This document shows, piece by piece, positions 51,303-61,272 of a DNA stretch of 64,000 nt. The stretch covers positions 124,001 to 188,000 of the forward strand of contig NZ_SUHQ01000002.1 in assembly GCF_004962245.1 (NCBI RefSeq), in the 5' to 3' direction. The position numbers and the translations under genes were made by a program. The number at the start of each line of letters is the position of its first letter. Position 1 is the first letter of the stretch. This DNA comes from Mesorhizobium sp. Lineage in GTDB: Bacteria > Pseudomonadota > Alphaproteobacteria > Rhizobiales > Rhizobiaceae. The notes below the pieces were generated by a model. It ran no database searches. It was not told the DNA's origin and saw only the letters and a list, made by a program, of their open reading frames with translations.

Positions 51303-54300
51303 CTACTCGGCGGCCGTCTCCGATGGCGCCTCTGCCGGCCCCGAAGGCTCGGCCTCGGCACGGGGCTTGCGCCGTGAAAACAGCGACCTGAGCGTGACGT
51401 AGAACACCGGCGTCAGGAACAGGCCGACGAAGGTGACGCCGAGCATGCCGGAGAACACCGCGGTGCCGAGCGACTGGCGCATTTCCGCGCCCGGGCCTGT
51501 TGCGATCATCAGCGGCACGACGCCGAGGATGAACGAGAAGGCAGTCATCAGGATCGGCCGCAGCCTGAGCCGGCAGGCTTCGACGGCAGCCTCGGCGGCC
51601 GACAGGCCGCGTTCCTGCGCCTGCCGCGCGAATTCGACGATCAGGATCGCGTTCTTGGCGGCAAGCCCGATCAGCACGATGAGGCCGATCTGCACGAGGA
51701 TGTTGTTGTCCAGCCCTCGGAAAGACACGCCGAGCAACGCCGCGAGCACGCCGAGCGGCACCACCAGCACAATGGCGAACGGCAGCACCCAGCTTTCATA
51801 TTGCGCCGCCAGCGCCAGGAACACGAACAGCACCGACAATGCGAAGATATAGACAGCGGCATTGCCGGTGTTGCGCTCCTGATAGGCGAGCTCGGTCCAT
51901 TCATAGGAGGTACCGGCCGGCAGCGTCTTTGCCGTGATCCCTTCCATCAATGCCAGCGCGTCGCCCGTGGAAACGCCGGGCGCGGCGTTGCCCTGCAGCG
52001 GCACCGAGACGTACATGTTGTAGCGCTGGACCAGCGCCGGGCCGGTGACGTCGCGGATCTCGATCAACGTGCCGAGCGGAACCAGCGCGCCGGTCGCCGA
52101 GCGCACCTTCAGTTTCAAGATGTCGGCGCGATCGAGGCGGAACGCCTGGTCGGCCTGCGCCCGCACCTGGTAGACGCGCCCGAAAGCGTTGAAGTCGTTG
52201 ACGTAGGCGGTGCCCAAATTGATCGACAGCGTCTCGAAGATGTTGGGGATCGGCACGTTCAGGATGCGCGCCTTGTCGCGATCGATCGCCAGGAAGAATT
52301 GCGGGCTCGACGCGGAGAACGTGGTGAACACGCCCGTCAGCCCCGGCGTCTTGTTGGCCTCGCCGGCGATTTCGTTGGCAAGCGCCAGGATCTGCCGCAT
52401 GTCGGCGCTGTTGCGCTCCTGGATCTGCAGCTTGAAGCCGCCGGCATTGCCGACGCCGCGGATCGGCGGCGGCGGCAGTGCGATAATGAAGGCTTCCTTG
52501 ATGCTTTGCAGGCTCCCGAACAGATTGCCGATGACCTGAGTCGCCGACTGGCCGGCTTTCAGTCGCTCGTCAAACGGCCTGAACCTGGCGAAGATCACGC
52601 CCGCGTTGCTGGCGTTGGTGAAGGTCGCGCCGGAGAAGCCGGCGAAGGCGACTGCGTAGTCGACGCCTGGCGTTTTCTGGATGATCTGCGACGCCTGCTG
52701 GATGACAGCATCGGTTCTCGACAGCGAGGCGCCGTCCGGCAACTGGACGACGACGATCGCATAGCCCTGGTCGAGCGACGGAATGAAACCGCGCGGCACC
52801 GTCTGCACCATGTAGACCGTGGCGTAGATGAGGGCCGCGAAAACGGCCAGCATGGCGGTGATCGCTATCCACGAGCCGACCAGCACGCGGACGATGCTCG
52901 CATACCAATGGGCGACCCTGTCGAAGCCGCTGTTAAAGCCGTCGGCGAGCGCCCGTCCGAACCGCGCCAGGAAAAAGCGCGGCGGCGCCGCCGCGGCGTG
53001 GTGCGGCTTGAACAGCAGTGCGGCCAGCGCCGGCGAAAGCGTCAGCGAATTGAATGCCGAGATCGCCGTCGACACCGCGATGGTGATCGCAAACTGCAGG
53101 TAGAACTGCCCAGAAATGCCGGGGATGAAGGCTGTCGGTACGAACACGGCTATCAGCACCAGCGAGATCGCGATGACCGCCGTTCCGACTTCGTCCATGG
53201 TCAGGTGCGACGCCGGATTGGGCGCCATCCCGCTGGCGATATTGCGCTCGACGTTTTCGACCACGACGATCGCATCGTCGACGACGATGCCGATCGCCAG
53301 AACGAGGCCGAACAGCGTCAGCATGTTGAGCGAGAAGCCGGCGGCGTAAAGCACCGCCAGCGTGCCGATCAGCGACACGGGGATCGCCACGATCGGCACG
53401 ATCGCCATGCGCCACGATTGTAGGAAGACGATGATGACGATGATGACCAGCAGCATCGCCTCGAGGATCGTCTTGTAGACCTCCTGGATCGACTCGGCGA
53501 CGAACTCGGTCGGATTGTAGACGATGTCGTAGCTCAATCCCTTCGGGAAGTCGCCTGAAAGCTCCTTCATCTTGTCCTGGATCTCCGCGGCTGCGGCGAG
53601 CGCATTGGTGCCCGGCCGCTGGAAGATGGCGAGCGCCACCGCCGGTTTGCCGTTGAGATAGGAGTTGGTGACATAATCCTTGGCGCCGAGCTCGATGCGC
53701 GCCACGTCCTGCAGCGAGATCAGGCGGCCGTCGTCGGTCGATTTGACGATCACGTATCGGAAGTCGCGTGCGTCGTTGAAGCGGCCTTGCGTGGTGACCG
53801 TGTACTGGAACGCCGTGCCGGTGTTGGTCGGCGGCGCGCCGATCGAGCCGCCCGACACCTGGACATTCTGGTCGCGCAGCGCCTGCACCACATCGCCCGA
53901 GGTCATCCCCAGGGCGGACAGTTTTTCCGGATCGAGCCAGATGCGCAGCGAGTATTCGCGTTCGCCGAAGATGATGAGGTCGCCGACGCCGTCTAACCTG
54001 AGCAGTATGTCGCGCACCCGCGAGCGGGCGTAGTTCGAGACGTAGAGCTGGTCGTAGGTATTGTCGGGCGACAGCATGTGCACGACCATCATCAGGTCGG
54101 GCGAGCTCTTGGTGGTGGTGATGCCGAGGCGGCGGACTTCTTCGGGCAGGCGCGGCTCGGCGACCGACACGCGGTTCTGCACCAGCACCTGCGCCTGGTC
54201 GAGATCGGTGCCCAGCTTGAAGGTGATGGTCAGCGCCATCGCCCCGTCGCCCGACGAATAGGACGACATGTAGAGCATGCCCTCGACGCCGTTGATCTCC

Positions 54301-54506
54301 TGCTCGATCGGCGTTGCCACCGTCGCTGCGACCGTCTCGGCGTCGGCGCCCGGATACTGCGCGCGAACGACGATGGTCGGCGGCGCGATCTCGGGATATT
54401 GCGCAACCGGTAGCTGGGTATAAGCAATCCCGCCGAGGATCAGCAGGACGATCGAAACGACCGATGCGAAGATCGGACGGTCGACGAAGAAATGTGCGAA
54501 CCTCAT
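51303..54506 (-). CDS. RND efflux pump inner membrane transporter (HAE1 family)
   Basis: The 1067-residue product is a full RND transporter of the AcrB/MexF type: N-terminal helix MRFAHFFVDRPIFASVVSIV, two porter domains and 12 helices. The proton relay Asp pair is in GIVVDDAIVVVENVER near 407. The C-terminal tail is acidic/Pro-rich. It exports drugs or solvents together with the adaptor encoded upstream. No outer membrane factor gene follows in this window. The ATG overlaps the adaptor stop as ATGA. Confidence 0.92.
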   Translation of the reverse strand: MRFAHFFVDRPIFASVVSIVLLILGGIAYTQLPVAQYPEIAPPTIVVRAQYPGADAETVAATVATPIEQEINGVEGMLYMSSYSSGDGAMALTITFKLGTDLDQAQVLVQNRVSVAEPRLPEEVRRLGITTTKSSPDLMMVVHMLSPDNTYDQLYVSNYARSRVRDILLRLDGVGDLIIFGEREYSLRIWLDPEKLSALGMTSGDVVQALRDQNVQVSGGSIGAPPTNTGTAFQYTVTTQGRFNDARDFRYVIVKSTDDGRLISLQDVARIELGAKDYVTNSYLNGKPAVALAIFQRPGTNALAAAAEIQDKMKELSGDFPKGLSYDIVYNPTEFVAESIQEVYKTILEAMLLVIIVIIVFLQSWRMAIVPIVAIPVSLIGTLAVLYAAGFSLNMLTLFGLVLAIGIVVDDAIVVVENVERNIASGMAPNPASHLTMDEVGTAVIAISLVLIAVFVPTAFIPGISGQFYLQFAITIAVSTAISAFNSLTLSPALAALLFKPHHAAAAPPRFFLARFGRALADGFNSGFDRVAHWYASIVRVLVGSWIAITAMLAVFAALIYATVYMVQTVPRGFIPSLDQGYAIVVVQLPDGASLSRTDAVIQQASQIIQKTPGVDYAVAFAGFSGATFTNASNAGVIFARFRPFDERLKAGQSATQVIGNLFGSLQSIKEAFIIALPPPPIRGVGNAGGFKLQIQERNSADMRQILALANEIAGEANKTPGLTGVFTTFSASSPQFFLAIDRDKARILNVPIPNIFETLSINLGTAYVNDFNAFGRVYQVRAQADQAFRLDRADILKLKVRSATGALVPLGTLIEIRDVTGPALVQRYNMYVSVPLQGNAAPGVSTGDALALMEGITAKTLPAGTSYEWTELAYQERNTGNAAVYIFALSVLFVFLALAAQYESWVLPFAIVLVVPLGVLAALLGVSFRGLDNNILVQIGLIVLIGLAAKNAILIVEFARQAQERGLSAAEAAVEACRLRLRPILMTAFSFILGVVPLMIATGPGAEMRQSLGTAVFSGMLGVTFVGLFLTPVFYVTLRSLFSRRKPRAEAEPSGPAEAPSETAAE

Positions 54507-55717
54507 TGCTGCAACTCGGCGGTCTCGGCCTTGGGCGGCAACGTCACCATCTCGACCTTCACCTTGGTGCCGGGCCTGGCGTGCATCAGCCCGTTGACGA
54601 TGATCGTCTCGTCGCCGGTCAGGCCCTGGCGGATCACCCGGTAGCCGTCGAGACGCGGGCCGGTGCGCACGGGCTTCGCCGACACCATCCCGGCCTCATC
54701 CACCAGGAACACGATGCGGCGATCCTGATCGGCGCCGATCGCCTCGTCGGGCACCAGCACGCCGCTATGCGGCAGCGACCCCGGCACGTTGATGCGCCCG
54801 AACATGCCTGGCTGGAGAACGCCGTCGGCGTTGGGAAACCTTGCACGCACCCGCATGGTGCCGGTCGCGTTGTCGATCCGGTTCTCGGCAAAGTCGAGCT
54901 TGCCTTTGAATACCGCCTCCGCGCGGTCGGCGACGCGAACCACCACATCGAGCCCGCCGGCGCCTTCCTGCATGCTGCCGCCGCGCTCCTTCGCGTCGCG
55001 GGCGTAGCTGAAATACAGGCGCTCATCGACGTCGAAATAGAAGTCGATCGGATCGCGCGTAACGATGGTCGTCAGCAAGGTGGAATCCGGCTGAACGAGG
55101 TTGCCGACTGACACCAGCCGGCGGTCGATGCGGCCGGACAGGGGCGCCTTGATCTCGGTGAATTCCATGTTCAGGCTGGCCGTCGTCAGCGCAGCCGTCG
55201 CGCCCTGCATCTGCGCCTGCGCCGAAAGGTATTCCCGCCGGCGGTCGTCGACCGTCGCGGTTGAGATATTGCCGGTCTTGGCGAGTTCGTCGGCGCGATC
55301 CAGCTGCATCTTGGAGAATTCGAGCAGACTCTTGGCGACGTCCACCTGCGATTTGGCGGCATCATAAGCCGCCTGGTACGGACGCTTGTCGATGGTGAAG
55401 AGCAGGTCGCCCTTGTTGACCAGTGCGCCGTCCTGGAAGCTGACCTTGTCCAGATAGCCGCTGACGCGCGAGCGGATGGCGACCTGGTCGACGGCTTCGA
55501 AGCGCCCGACGAACTCGTCGTCTTCGACGATTTCACGAACCACCGGCTTGGCCGCCGTCACCTCGGGTAGCTGCTGGTCCTGCGCGAACGCAGCGCTGCT
55601 GAAAGCCATGCCGAGCAGGAATGCCGCCGACACGGCGGCGCGGGCAAGCCAGTCGGCCGATCGACGGGGCCGCCCGCCCGCGTCGCGATGCAACTGCCCA
55701 TTCCCTGGGGTGTCCAT
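54503..55717 (-). CDS. RND efflux periplasmic adaptor (membrane fusion protein)
   Basis: The product is 404 residues from ATG 55717 with an N-terminal signal (LARAAVSAAFLLGMAFSSAA, cut near AFAQ). Lipoyl-like halves, an alpha-helical hairpin (AAKSQVDVAKSLLEFSKMQL) and beta-barrel domains follow (VQPDSTLLTTIVTRDPIDFY, LQPGMFGRINVPGS). It links the RND transporter to an outer membrane channel. The stop overlaps the transporter ATG. The longer frame starting at 55822 lacks a ribosome site. Confidence 0.9.
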   Translation of the reverse strand: MDTPGNGQLHRDAGGRPRRSADWLARAAVSAAFLLGMAFSSAAFAQDQQLPEVTAAKPVVREIVEDDEFVGRFEAVDQVAIRSRVSGYLDKVSFQDGALVNKGDLLFTIDKRPYQAAYDAAKSQVDVAKSLLEFSKMQLDRADELAKTGNISTATVDDRRREYLSAQAQMQGATAALTTASLNMEFTEIKAPLSGRIDRRLVSVGNLVQPDSTLLTTIVTRDPIDFYFDVDERLYFSYARDAKERGGSMQEGAGGLDVVVRVADRAEAVFKGKLDFAENRIDNATGTMRVRARFPNADGVLQPGMFGRINVPGSLPHSGVLVPDEAIGADQDRRIVFLVDEAGMVSAKPVRTGPRLDGYRVIRQGLTGDETIIVNGLMHARPGTKVKVEMVTLPPKAETAELQQ

Positions 55718-55978
55718 TTGCGTCCTCGCTCGCTGGACCCGGAGGTCGGTTGATCCGCTTCTACGCTCAGGCTTTTCGTTGAGATCAGAGCACTGCAGTG
55801 TTGTGTATGGCGACATGATCATTTTCCATGTGGGCTGAAATGTCCACCCTGTGGCTGCCTCGCCATCGGGCTAGGGCCAGTCGCGATTTAAAGGAAACCG
55901 GACCGTCCGCTTCCGGCCCAAGGCAGACGATTGTCTTCGCCCAAGTCTGGCCGCCGCCAGCAAGAATTCGTCCTCCCC

Positions 55979-56398
55979 CTAAACTCCCAGCGTCGGCTCG
56001 GTATTCACCTCCAGCGCCTCTTCCGCCTCGTGATCGTCGGGCAGGACCTCGCCGTGCACCCCCAGCGGCCGGCCTATCCAGATCGGGTCGACCAGGTGGT
56101 CGCGCTTGGGATTGGTGGTGTTCGGGTGGATGAGGATGCTCAGGCCGCCGTGGTTCAGCATCAGCCATGGAACCAGCGTAGCGAAAATCTCGGTGGCGAA
56201 GGAGACCTGGTACATCGCCTGTTCATGCGGGCCGACCGGCTCGTCGCGCCAATTGCCCAGGCGCACGCGGAAACGCTCGCCGATGCGCAGGCGCAGCCAT
56301 TCGGCATGTTGCCGCTCGGCCTGCCCGTCATAGTAGATATGCGCGTGATAGCTGGCAATTTCCGAAAGCGGCCTTGGACTGGCGGCGTCTTCGTTCAC
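55979..56398 (-). CDS. DOPA 4,5-dioxygenase family protein
   Basis: The 139-residue product has the signatures of the DOPA_dioxygen family (PF08883): [20 protein letters not shown] near residue 16 with metal-ligand His, [37 protein letters not shown] and [10 protein letters not shown]. Bacterial members are mostly uncharacterised; extradiol cleavage is inferred. The start is GTG 56398 with GGAG 10 bases upstream. It stands alone between the RND operon and the serine hydrolase gene. From 55718 to 55978 there is nothing supported. Confidence 0.82.
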   Translation of the reverse strand: MNEDAASPRPLSEIASYHAHIYYDGQAERQHAEWLRLRIGERFRVRLGNWRDEPVGPHEQAMYQVSFATEIFATLVPWLMLNHGGLSILIHPNTTNPKRDHLVDPIWIGRPLGVHGEVLPDDHEAEEALEVNTEPTLGV

Positions 56399-56500
56399 CT
56401 TGATGCTCTCCTTCGATGATTAGACCCGAAGCATGGAAGGTCGACCTTGTCGATTGATGCCGCGTCTTGCAGGACCGGGACAACCGTCTCACTACCCACC

Positions 56501-58081
56501 CTAGTCACCCACGCGCTGCAGTGTGCCGAGATGATTGCCGTCGAGGAACTCCAGGGTCATGGCCGACGCCTTGCCGTCGGGGCCGAGCACAAAGCTTACG
56601 CCAGATGGCGCGTCCGGCGTCTCGGCGTCCGGATAGGTCAGGAACATGTCGCGGTCGAAATGCTTCAGCGAATACGACCGGGCGCCGCCCGGCCCGACCT
56701 TGAGCACAAGGCCGTCACCCTCACCCGACACAACCGCATCGCCGATGAAGTCATTGAAATAACGGCCTTTATAGGCGCTGGCCGGCCCGGCCGGGCTTGC
56801 CGGAGACGGCGGCGAAGCATAGGTGGCCTTGGCCGCCGCGACAGCCGGGCCGAACAGGCTCGCATAGGCGTCGTCCCATGCCTTGACCCAGTCCTTCTCG
56901 ACCTTTCCGTCAAAGGCCATGTCGGCAAAGCTCTCGGACAGCCCTTCCGGCACCCCTGTCGAAAAGGCATTGGCGACGATCACGATGCCAAGCTTCTCCT
57001 CCGGGAAAAGTGTCACCAGCGTGCGGGCACCGACGCTGAAGGCGCCGGCATGGCCCCAGCTCAGCCCGTGCCGGCCGAATTCGACATTCCAGCCGAGGCC
57101 GTAGAAGGACTCGCCGCCGGAGACGGGGTTTTTGCCCCGCGTCATCAGGGGAACATGCGTCTCAGCCAGCGCATCGGCGGCAATCAGCGGCTTGCCGTCA
57201 TAGACGCCATTGCCGAGCACCAGCCGCATCCATTGCGAGAGATCGCGCGCGGTGGAGCTGACGCCGCCGGCCGGCGCCTGCGCATCCGGGTCGCGCTTTA
57301 TCTTCGCCGCCCAGACGCCATCGACCCTGACATGCAGTGCGGCGCGGTTGGCATGCTTGAGGAAATCCGCATAACGCGAACTGGTCGAATTCATTCCAAG
57401 CGGGCGGTAGAGCTTCTCCTCGGCCACCTCTTCCCAGGATTTGCCGGTCGGCCTGGCGGCCGCGACGGCACCCTCGGTCAGTCCGAAATTGCTGTAGGAA
57501 TAGCCGGCGCGAAAGCTCGACAATGGCGGCACGAAGCGCAGCCGATGCAGGATCTCGGCGCGGTCATAGCCGATGCCCTCGAGGTCGTCGCCGGCGGTGC
57601 CGGGCAGTCCGCTGCGATGCGAGAACAGGTCGCGGACCGTCAGCTCGCTGGTCGGATAGGGATCGGACAGCCGGAAGGCCGGATCTAGGTCAGCGATTTT
57701 GGTGTCCCAGGAAACAATCTTCTCGCCGACCAGCGCCGCCACGATCGTTGATGAGACCGGCTTGGAAAGCGAGGCGATCTGGAACACCGTGTCGGCGTCG
57801 ACGGTCTCCACTTTGCCGGCCTCGCGATGCCCAAACCCTTTGAGAAAAACCACCTTGTCGTCATGGACGACACCGATGGCGAGACCAGGCACCCCGCCAT
57901 CCGCGACGACGCCTTCGGCGAGTGCCTCGAGCTTGGACAGGGCTGCCGCGATCCGGTCGGGCACAATGGTGTCGGCTAACGCCGCATGCGGCGAAAGCCC
58001 GATGACGGCGATGAGGGCCCACATCCGCCAACGGTGCAGAGTCCGATCCAGCCGCACGCTCCAGTTCCTCCCTGCATGCAC
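56501..58081 (-). CDS. Serine hydrolase, beta-lactamase class C family
   Basis: The 526-residue product has a signal peptide (ALIAVIGLSPHAALA, cut near residue 36) and a beta-lactamase/transpeptidase-like domain with the SxxK nucleophile SLSK (near residue 104), YSYSNFG as the second motif and WGHAGAF (near 340) in place of KTG. The C-terminal 130 residues form an extra small domain often seen in D-aminopeptidase or esterase-like members. It acts in the periplasm on a peptide or ester, not necessarily an antibiotic. The convergence with neighbours suggests a single gene unit. Confidence 0.85.
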   Translation of the reverse strand: MHAGRNWSVRLDRTLHRWRMWALIAVIGLSPHAALADTIVPDRIAAALSKLEALAEGVVADGGVPGLAIGVVHDDKVVFLKGFGHREAGKVETVDADTVFQIASLSKPVSSTIVAALVGEKIVSWDTKIADLDPAFRLSDPYPTSELTVRDLFSHRSGLPGTAGDDLEGIGYDRAEILHRLRFVPPLSSFRAGYSYSNFGLTEGAVAAARPTGKSWEEVAEEKLYRPLGMNSTSSRYADFLKHANRAALHVRVDGVWAAKIKRDPDAQAPAGGVSSTARDLSQWMRLVLGNGVYDGKPLIAADALAETHVPLMTRGKNPVSGGESFYGLGWNVEFGRHGLSWGHAGAFSVGARTLVTLFPEEKLGIVIVANAFSTGVPEGLSESFADMAFDGKVEKDWVKAWDDAYASLFGPAVAAAKATYASPPSPASPAGPASAYKGRYFNDFIGDAVVSGEGDGLVLKVGPGGARSYSLKHFDRDMFLTYPDAETPDAPSGVSFVLGPDGKASAMTLEFLDGNHLGTLQRVGD

Positions 58082-58182
58082 TGGTCATACTACAGGCCGA
58101 CGCAGGGAAGGCCAGCCCTCGCCTGCGCGGTAGAGCGAAGTCCGCTGCGCGATCCCAGCGGCCTCCCTGGGGAGCCAGCCGG

Positions 58183-58941
58183 TCAACGGTATCGAACCGA
58201 CCATCGCTCAACGGCGACGACCGTCATGAAGAACCCGATCGACAACAGGGATGAGAGCACGATGGCGGCATAGAGCCGGTCGGACTGATAGTTGAAGGTC
58301 GCCTGGATGATCAGCGCGCCGAGACCTTTGTCGGAGCCGATCCACTCGCCGACGATCGCACCGATCACCGCGGTCGCCGAGGCGATCCGCAGCGAAGCGA
58401 AAAGCATCGGCAGCGCGCGCGGCAGGCGCAGGCGCCAGAACACCTCCCAACGCGTCGCCGACAGCACGCGGAAGAGCTCGTGCTCGCTGGCGCTGGCCGA
58501 TTCCAGACCCCGGATCATGTTGATGAGCGTTGGGAAGAAACAGATCACTGCCGCGATCACGATCTTGGGCAGCATGCCGAGGCCGAAGATGAGGATGATG
58601 ACAGGGGCCAGCGCAAGAACCGGGATCGTGTTGAAGAACAGCACGACCGGAAAATAGGCGGCCTGAAGCGTACGGCTGTGCACGAAGGCGACCGCCAGCA
58701 GCACCGCAGCGAGGTTCCCGAGCACGAAGCCGGAGAGCGCCTCGATGGCCGTCGGCCAGAGGTTCGACAGCAGAAGCGATCCGTTCCTGGCAAACACGCC
58801 CGCGATCGCGGTCGGCGTCGGAACGATGTAGGCGGGCACGCCGGCGAGCGGCAGCAGGACCTGCCATGCGAGAATGAGCGAGCCAGCGCCGAGGATCGGC
58901 AGCACAGTCTGCGCGAACGGCGAAAGCGGGACACGGGTCAC
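58183..58941 (-). CDS. ABC transporter permease (SsuC/TauC type)
   Basis: The product is 252 residues starting at GTG 58941, which overlaps the stop of the ATPase gene as GTGA. It has six membrane helices and the EAA loop (LESASASEHELFRVLSATRW). The family transports nitrate, sulfonates, taurine or pyrimidine-like compounds. It completes an ABC importer with the two genes upstream and is the last gene of a six-gene operon. Confidence 0.9.
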   Translation of the reverse strand: MTRVPLSPFAQTVLPILGAGSLILAWQVLLPLAGVPAYIVPTPTAIAGVFARNGSLLLSNLWPTAIEALSGFVLGNLAAVLLAVAFVHSRTLQAAYFPVVLFFNTIPVLALAPVIILIFGLGMLPKIVIAAVICFFPTLINMIRGLESASASEHELFRVLSATRWEVFWRLRLPRALPMLFASLRIASATAVIGAIVGEWIGSDKGLGALIIQATFNYQSDRLYAAIVLSSLLSIGFFMTVVAVERWSVRYR

Positions 58942-59714
58942 GAGGCCGCTCCAAGAGCGGAGCGCATCCTGGCCATTGCCGCGACGATCGCCGGATCCTC
59001 CCGCGAGCATCTGTTGTCCGGTCCCTTCAGCGGACGAAGGTCGTGGTCGGCGACGATCCGTCCGGGATGCGCCGCAAGCACGATCACCCGCTGCCCGAGA
59101 TAGACGGCTTCGGCAATGGAGTGCGTCACGAACAGCACGGTCGTTCCGGTCCGCCGCCAAAGGTTCAGCAATTCGTCGTTGAGGCGATCGCGGGTGATCT
59201 CGTCAAGCGCGCCAAAGGGCTCGTCCATCAGAAGCAGGCGCGGCTCGCCAAGCAGCGCCCTGGCGATCGCCAGCCTTTGGCGTTGTCCGCCGGAAAGCTG
59301 ATGCGGCAGGCGCTCACTGAGCGCCGACAGGCCGACGAGTTCGAGCAACTCGTCGGCCCGGTCGTCAATCATGCGCGACAGGCTGCGGCGGCCCACCTGG
59401 ATCGGCAGCCGCACATTCTCGCGCGCCGTGCGCCACGGCAAAAGGGTTGCGTCCTGGAAGACGAAGCCCACGCCGCGGCCGGAGCGCACCGCCGACGGCG
59501 TTTCGCCCATCACGCGTATCGTGCCCGCGAGTGGCACCAGCAGGTCGGCGACAACCCGCAGAAACGTCGACTTTCCGCACCCCGAAGGCCCGAGAATCGA
59601 CAGGAACGTCCCGGCCTCGACCGTCAGGTCGAGACCGGAGATCACCGTCACGGGCGAGCCCCGGCCGGGATAGCCGACGTCGAGCCCGGAGGTCTCGATG
59701 GCCGGCGCCGCCAT
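58938..59714 (-). CDS. ABC transporter ATP-binding protein (SsuB/TauB type)
   Basis: A 258-residue ATPase with Walker A GPSGCGKST (43-51), Q-loop VFQDATLLPW, signature LSGGQRQRLAIARAL, Walker B LLLMDEPF and the H-loop VTHSIAEA. It powers the importer. The ATG at 59714 overlaps the stop of the substrate-binding gene as TGATG and the end overlaps the permease start. The family cannot tell the substrate. Confidence 0.93.
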   Translation of the reverse strand: MAAPAIETSGLDVGYPGRGSPVTVISGLDLTVEAGTFLSILGPSGCGKSTFLRVVADLLVPLAGTIRVMGETPSAVRSGRGVGFVFQDATLLPWRTARENVRLPIQVGRRSLSRMIDDRADELLELVGLSALSERLPHQLSGGQRQRLAIARALLGEPRLLLMDEPFGALDEITRDRLNDELLNLWRRTGTTVLFVTHSIAEAVYLGQRVIVLAAHPGRIVADHDLRPLKGPDNRCSREDPAIVAAMARMRSALGAAS

Positions 59715-60760
59715 CAGGAGGCGGGCGCGCCGAGCTTCGGCCGTTCAGCCGCACTGAGTTCGAGGATCTCAGTCGTATAGACGTCCTCGGCCTTCGGCCT
59801 GCCGTTCGGATACTGGCCAATCTGGTCAAGCAGCGCGATCTGGCTCTCGATCGAGGCGGGATCGAACGTGCCCCATCCGTCCTTTTTCGTGTTGTCGTCG
59901 AACGACAGTTTCAGCACCAGGGGGATCGTCTTCTTTTCCCAGCCTGCGTCGATCTCGGGATAGGCAGCGACGAGCTTGTCGACCGCCTGCTCGGGGTTGG
60001 CGTGGACCCAGCCCCACCCCTTGGCGACCGCGCCGATGAATTTCGCCAGGGTCTCGGAATCGGAGTCGATGGCGCTGTCGGTCGCGAAGTAGACGTCGGC
60101 ATAGGATGCCAGGCCCAGATCCGACAACAGAAGATCGATGCGATCATCGCCGACGACGCTGAGCGCCTGCGTGTTGGTGATCCAGCCGCCGATCGCATCC
60201 ACGTCGCCACGAACGAGCGGGGCCTTGTCGAACCCGACATTGACGATGGTGACCTCGGAAGGGTCGATCTTGTTCTTCGCGAGCATCGCATCGATGGCGA
60301 AGCGCGCGGTCGGCTGCGTGCCGATCCGCATGCCCTTCAGATCTGCTACCGAGCGGATCGGCTTCGCCGGTTTCGAGGTCAGCGCATAGGGCCCGGTGCG
60401 ATAGCCGCAGGCGATGATCTTCACCGGAACGCCGCTCGCCCGCGCGGCATAGAGTTGAGGCGATTCGGAGAATTGGCCGAGTTGGGCGGCGCCGGACACC
60501 ACTGGCGGCACGGTGGCGGCGTTCGGTCCGCCGGGGCTGAACTCGACTTCGAGCCCGGCCTCCTTGAAGTAGCCATTGGCGACGGCTGCCACGTCGCCGA
60601 TCTGGCCGTTCGACATCAGCCAGTCATACTGGACGACGAGCTTGGCGGCAGCCGAGGCGCTGGCGCCAAACAGCTGAAGTCCCGGCCCGAAAGCCGCCAG
60701 ACCGGCGGCGCCGGCCTTCAGGATCGATCTGCGATTCCACTGCGATGTGTTCCCACTCAT
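59714..60760 (-). CDS. ABC transporter substrate-binding protein, NMT1/THI5-like
   Basis: The 348-residue product has a twin-Arg leader (NRRSILKAGAAGLAAFGPGL) and the NMT1-like fold (AKLVVQYDWLMSNGQIGDVA, VPVKIIACGYRTGPYALTSK, RIGTQPTARFAIDAMLAKNK). It binds a small ligand in the periplasm: taurine, sulfonate, pyrimidine precursors or similar. ATG 60760 has GGAG; a longer version from ATG 60790 adds ten residues. It lies between the VOC and ATPase genes in the same operon. Confidence 0.88.
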   Translation of the reverse strand: MSGNTSQWNRRSILKAGAAGLAAFGPGLQLFGASASAAAKLVVQYDWLMSNGQIGDVAAVANGYFKEAGLEVEFSPGGPNAATVPPVVSGAAQLGQFSESPQLYAARASGVPVKIIACGYRTGPYALTSKPAKPIRSVADLKGMRIGTQPTARFAIDAMLAKNKIDPSEVTIVNVGFDKAPLVRGDVDAIGGWITNTQALSVVGDDRIDLLLSDLGLASYADVYFATDSAIDSDSETLAKFIGAVAKGWGWVHANPEQAVDKLVAAYPEIDAGWEKKTIPLVLKLSFDDNTKKDGWGTFDPASIESQIALLDQIGQYPNGRPKAEDVYTTEILELSAAERPKLGAPAS

Positions 60761-60828
60761 CTTCTTGCTCCGTTGCTGGACTGTTTGCATGCGGCGCGGC
60801 CCTTCTTGCGGGGCCGTCGCGATCGGAT

Positions 60829-61272
60829 TCACTCTTGCGTGTCGTGATAGTCGCCCGGTCCCGCGCCGGTCCAGGCGTAGAGCTCCCACAGCGTCCCGTC
60901 CGGGTCGTGGAAGTAGGCGCAGCGCGCGTTCCAGACATAGTCGCCGGGCGGCCCGACGAACGGCACTCCCTTATCCGACAGTTCGGCGTAGAGCCGGTCG
61001 ACCTCGCCGGCGCTTTCGAGTTCCATGGCGACGCACGCCTTGTGCGCCTGCTTCGGCGAGCGGACATTCGAGACGCCGCAGTGGCGATTGATGTGATCCA
61101 GCTCCCATGCGGCGAGCGTCACGCGCTCGGAATGAAAATCGACAAAGCCCTCGGCGCGGCGTCTGATCCGGTAGCCGAGCTTCCCCGTATAGAAGTCGAT
61201 GGTGCGGTCGATATCCTCCACAAGGAGGCAGATATCGGTGATTGCCTTGGTCTGCCCGAGCGACATGGTCAT
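60829..61272 (-). CDS. VOC/glyoxalase family protein
   Basis: A 147-residue protein of the glyoxalase/bleomycin-resistance/dioxygenase fold: ITDICLLVEDIDRTIDFYTG, DHINRHCGVSNVRSPKQAHK, ARCAYFHDPDGTLWELYAW. His and Glu positions fit metal-binding VOC enzymes, though the pattern is not enough to name the reaction. It overlaps the FadR gene by 4 bases, and the importer genes follow at 68 bases. Confidence 0.85.
   Translation of the reverse strand: MTMSLGQTKAITDICLLVEDIDRTIDFYTGKLGYRIRRRAEGFVDFHSERVTLAAWELDHINRHCGVSNVRSPKQAHKACVAMELESAGEVDRLYAELSDKGVPFVGPPGDYVWNARCAYFHDPDGTLWELYAWTGAGPGDYHDTQE

Noticed and set aside
51801..53423. Plus-strand frame of 540 codons
   Set aside because: Shadow of the RND transporter.
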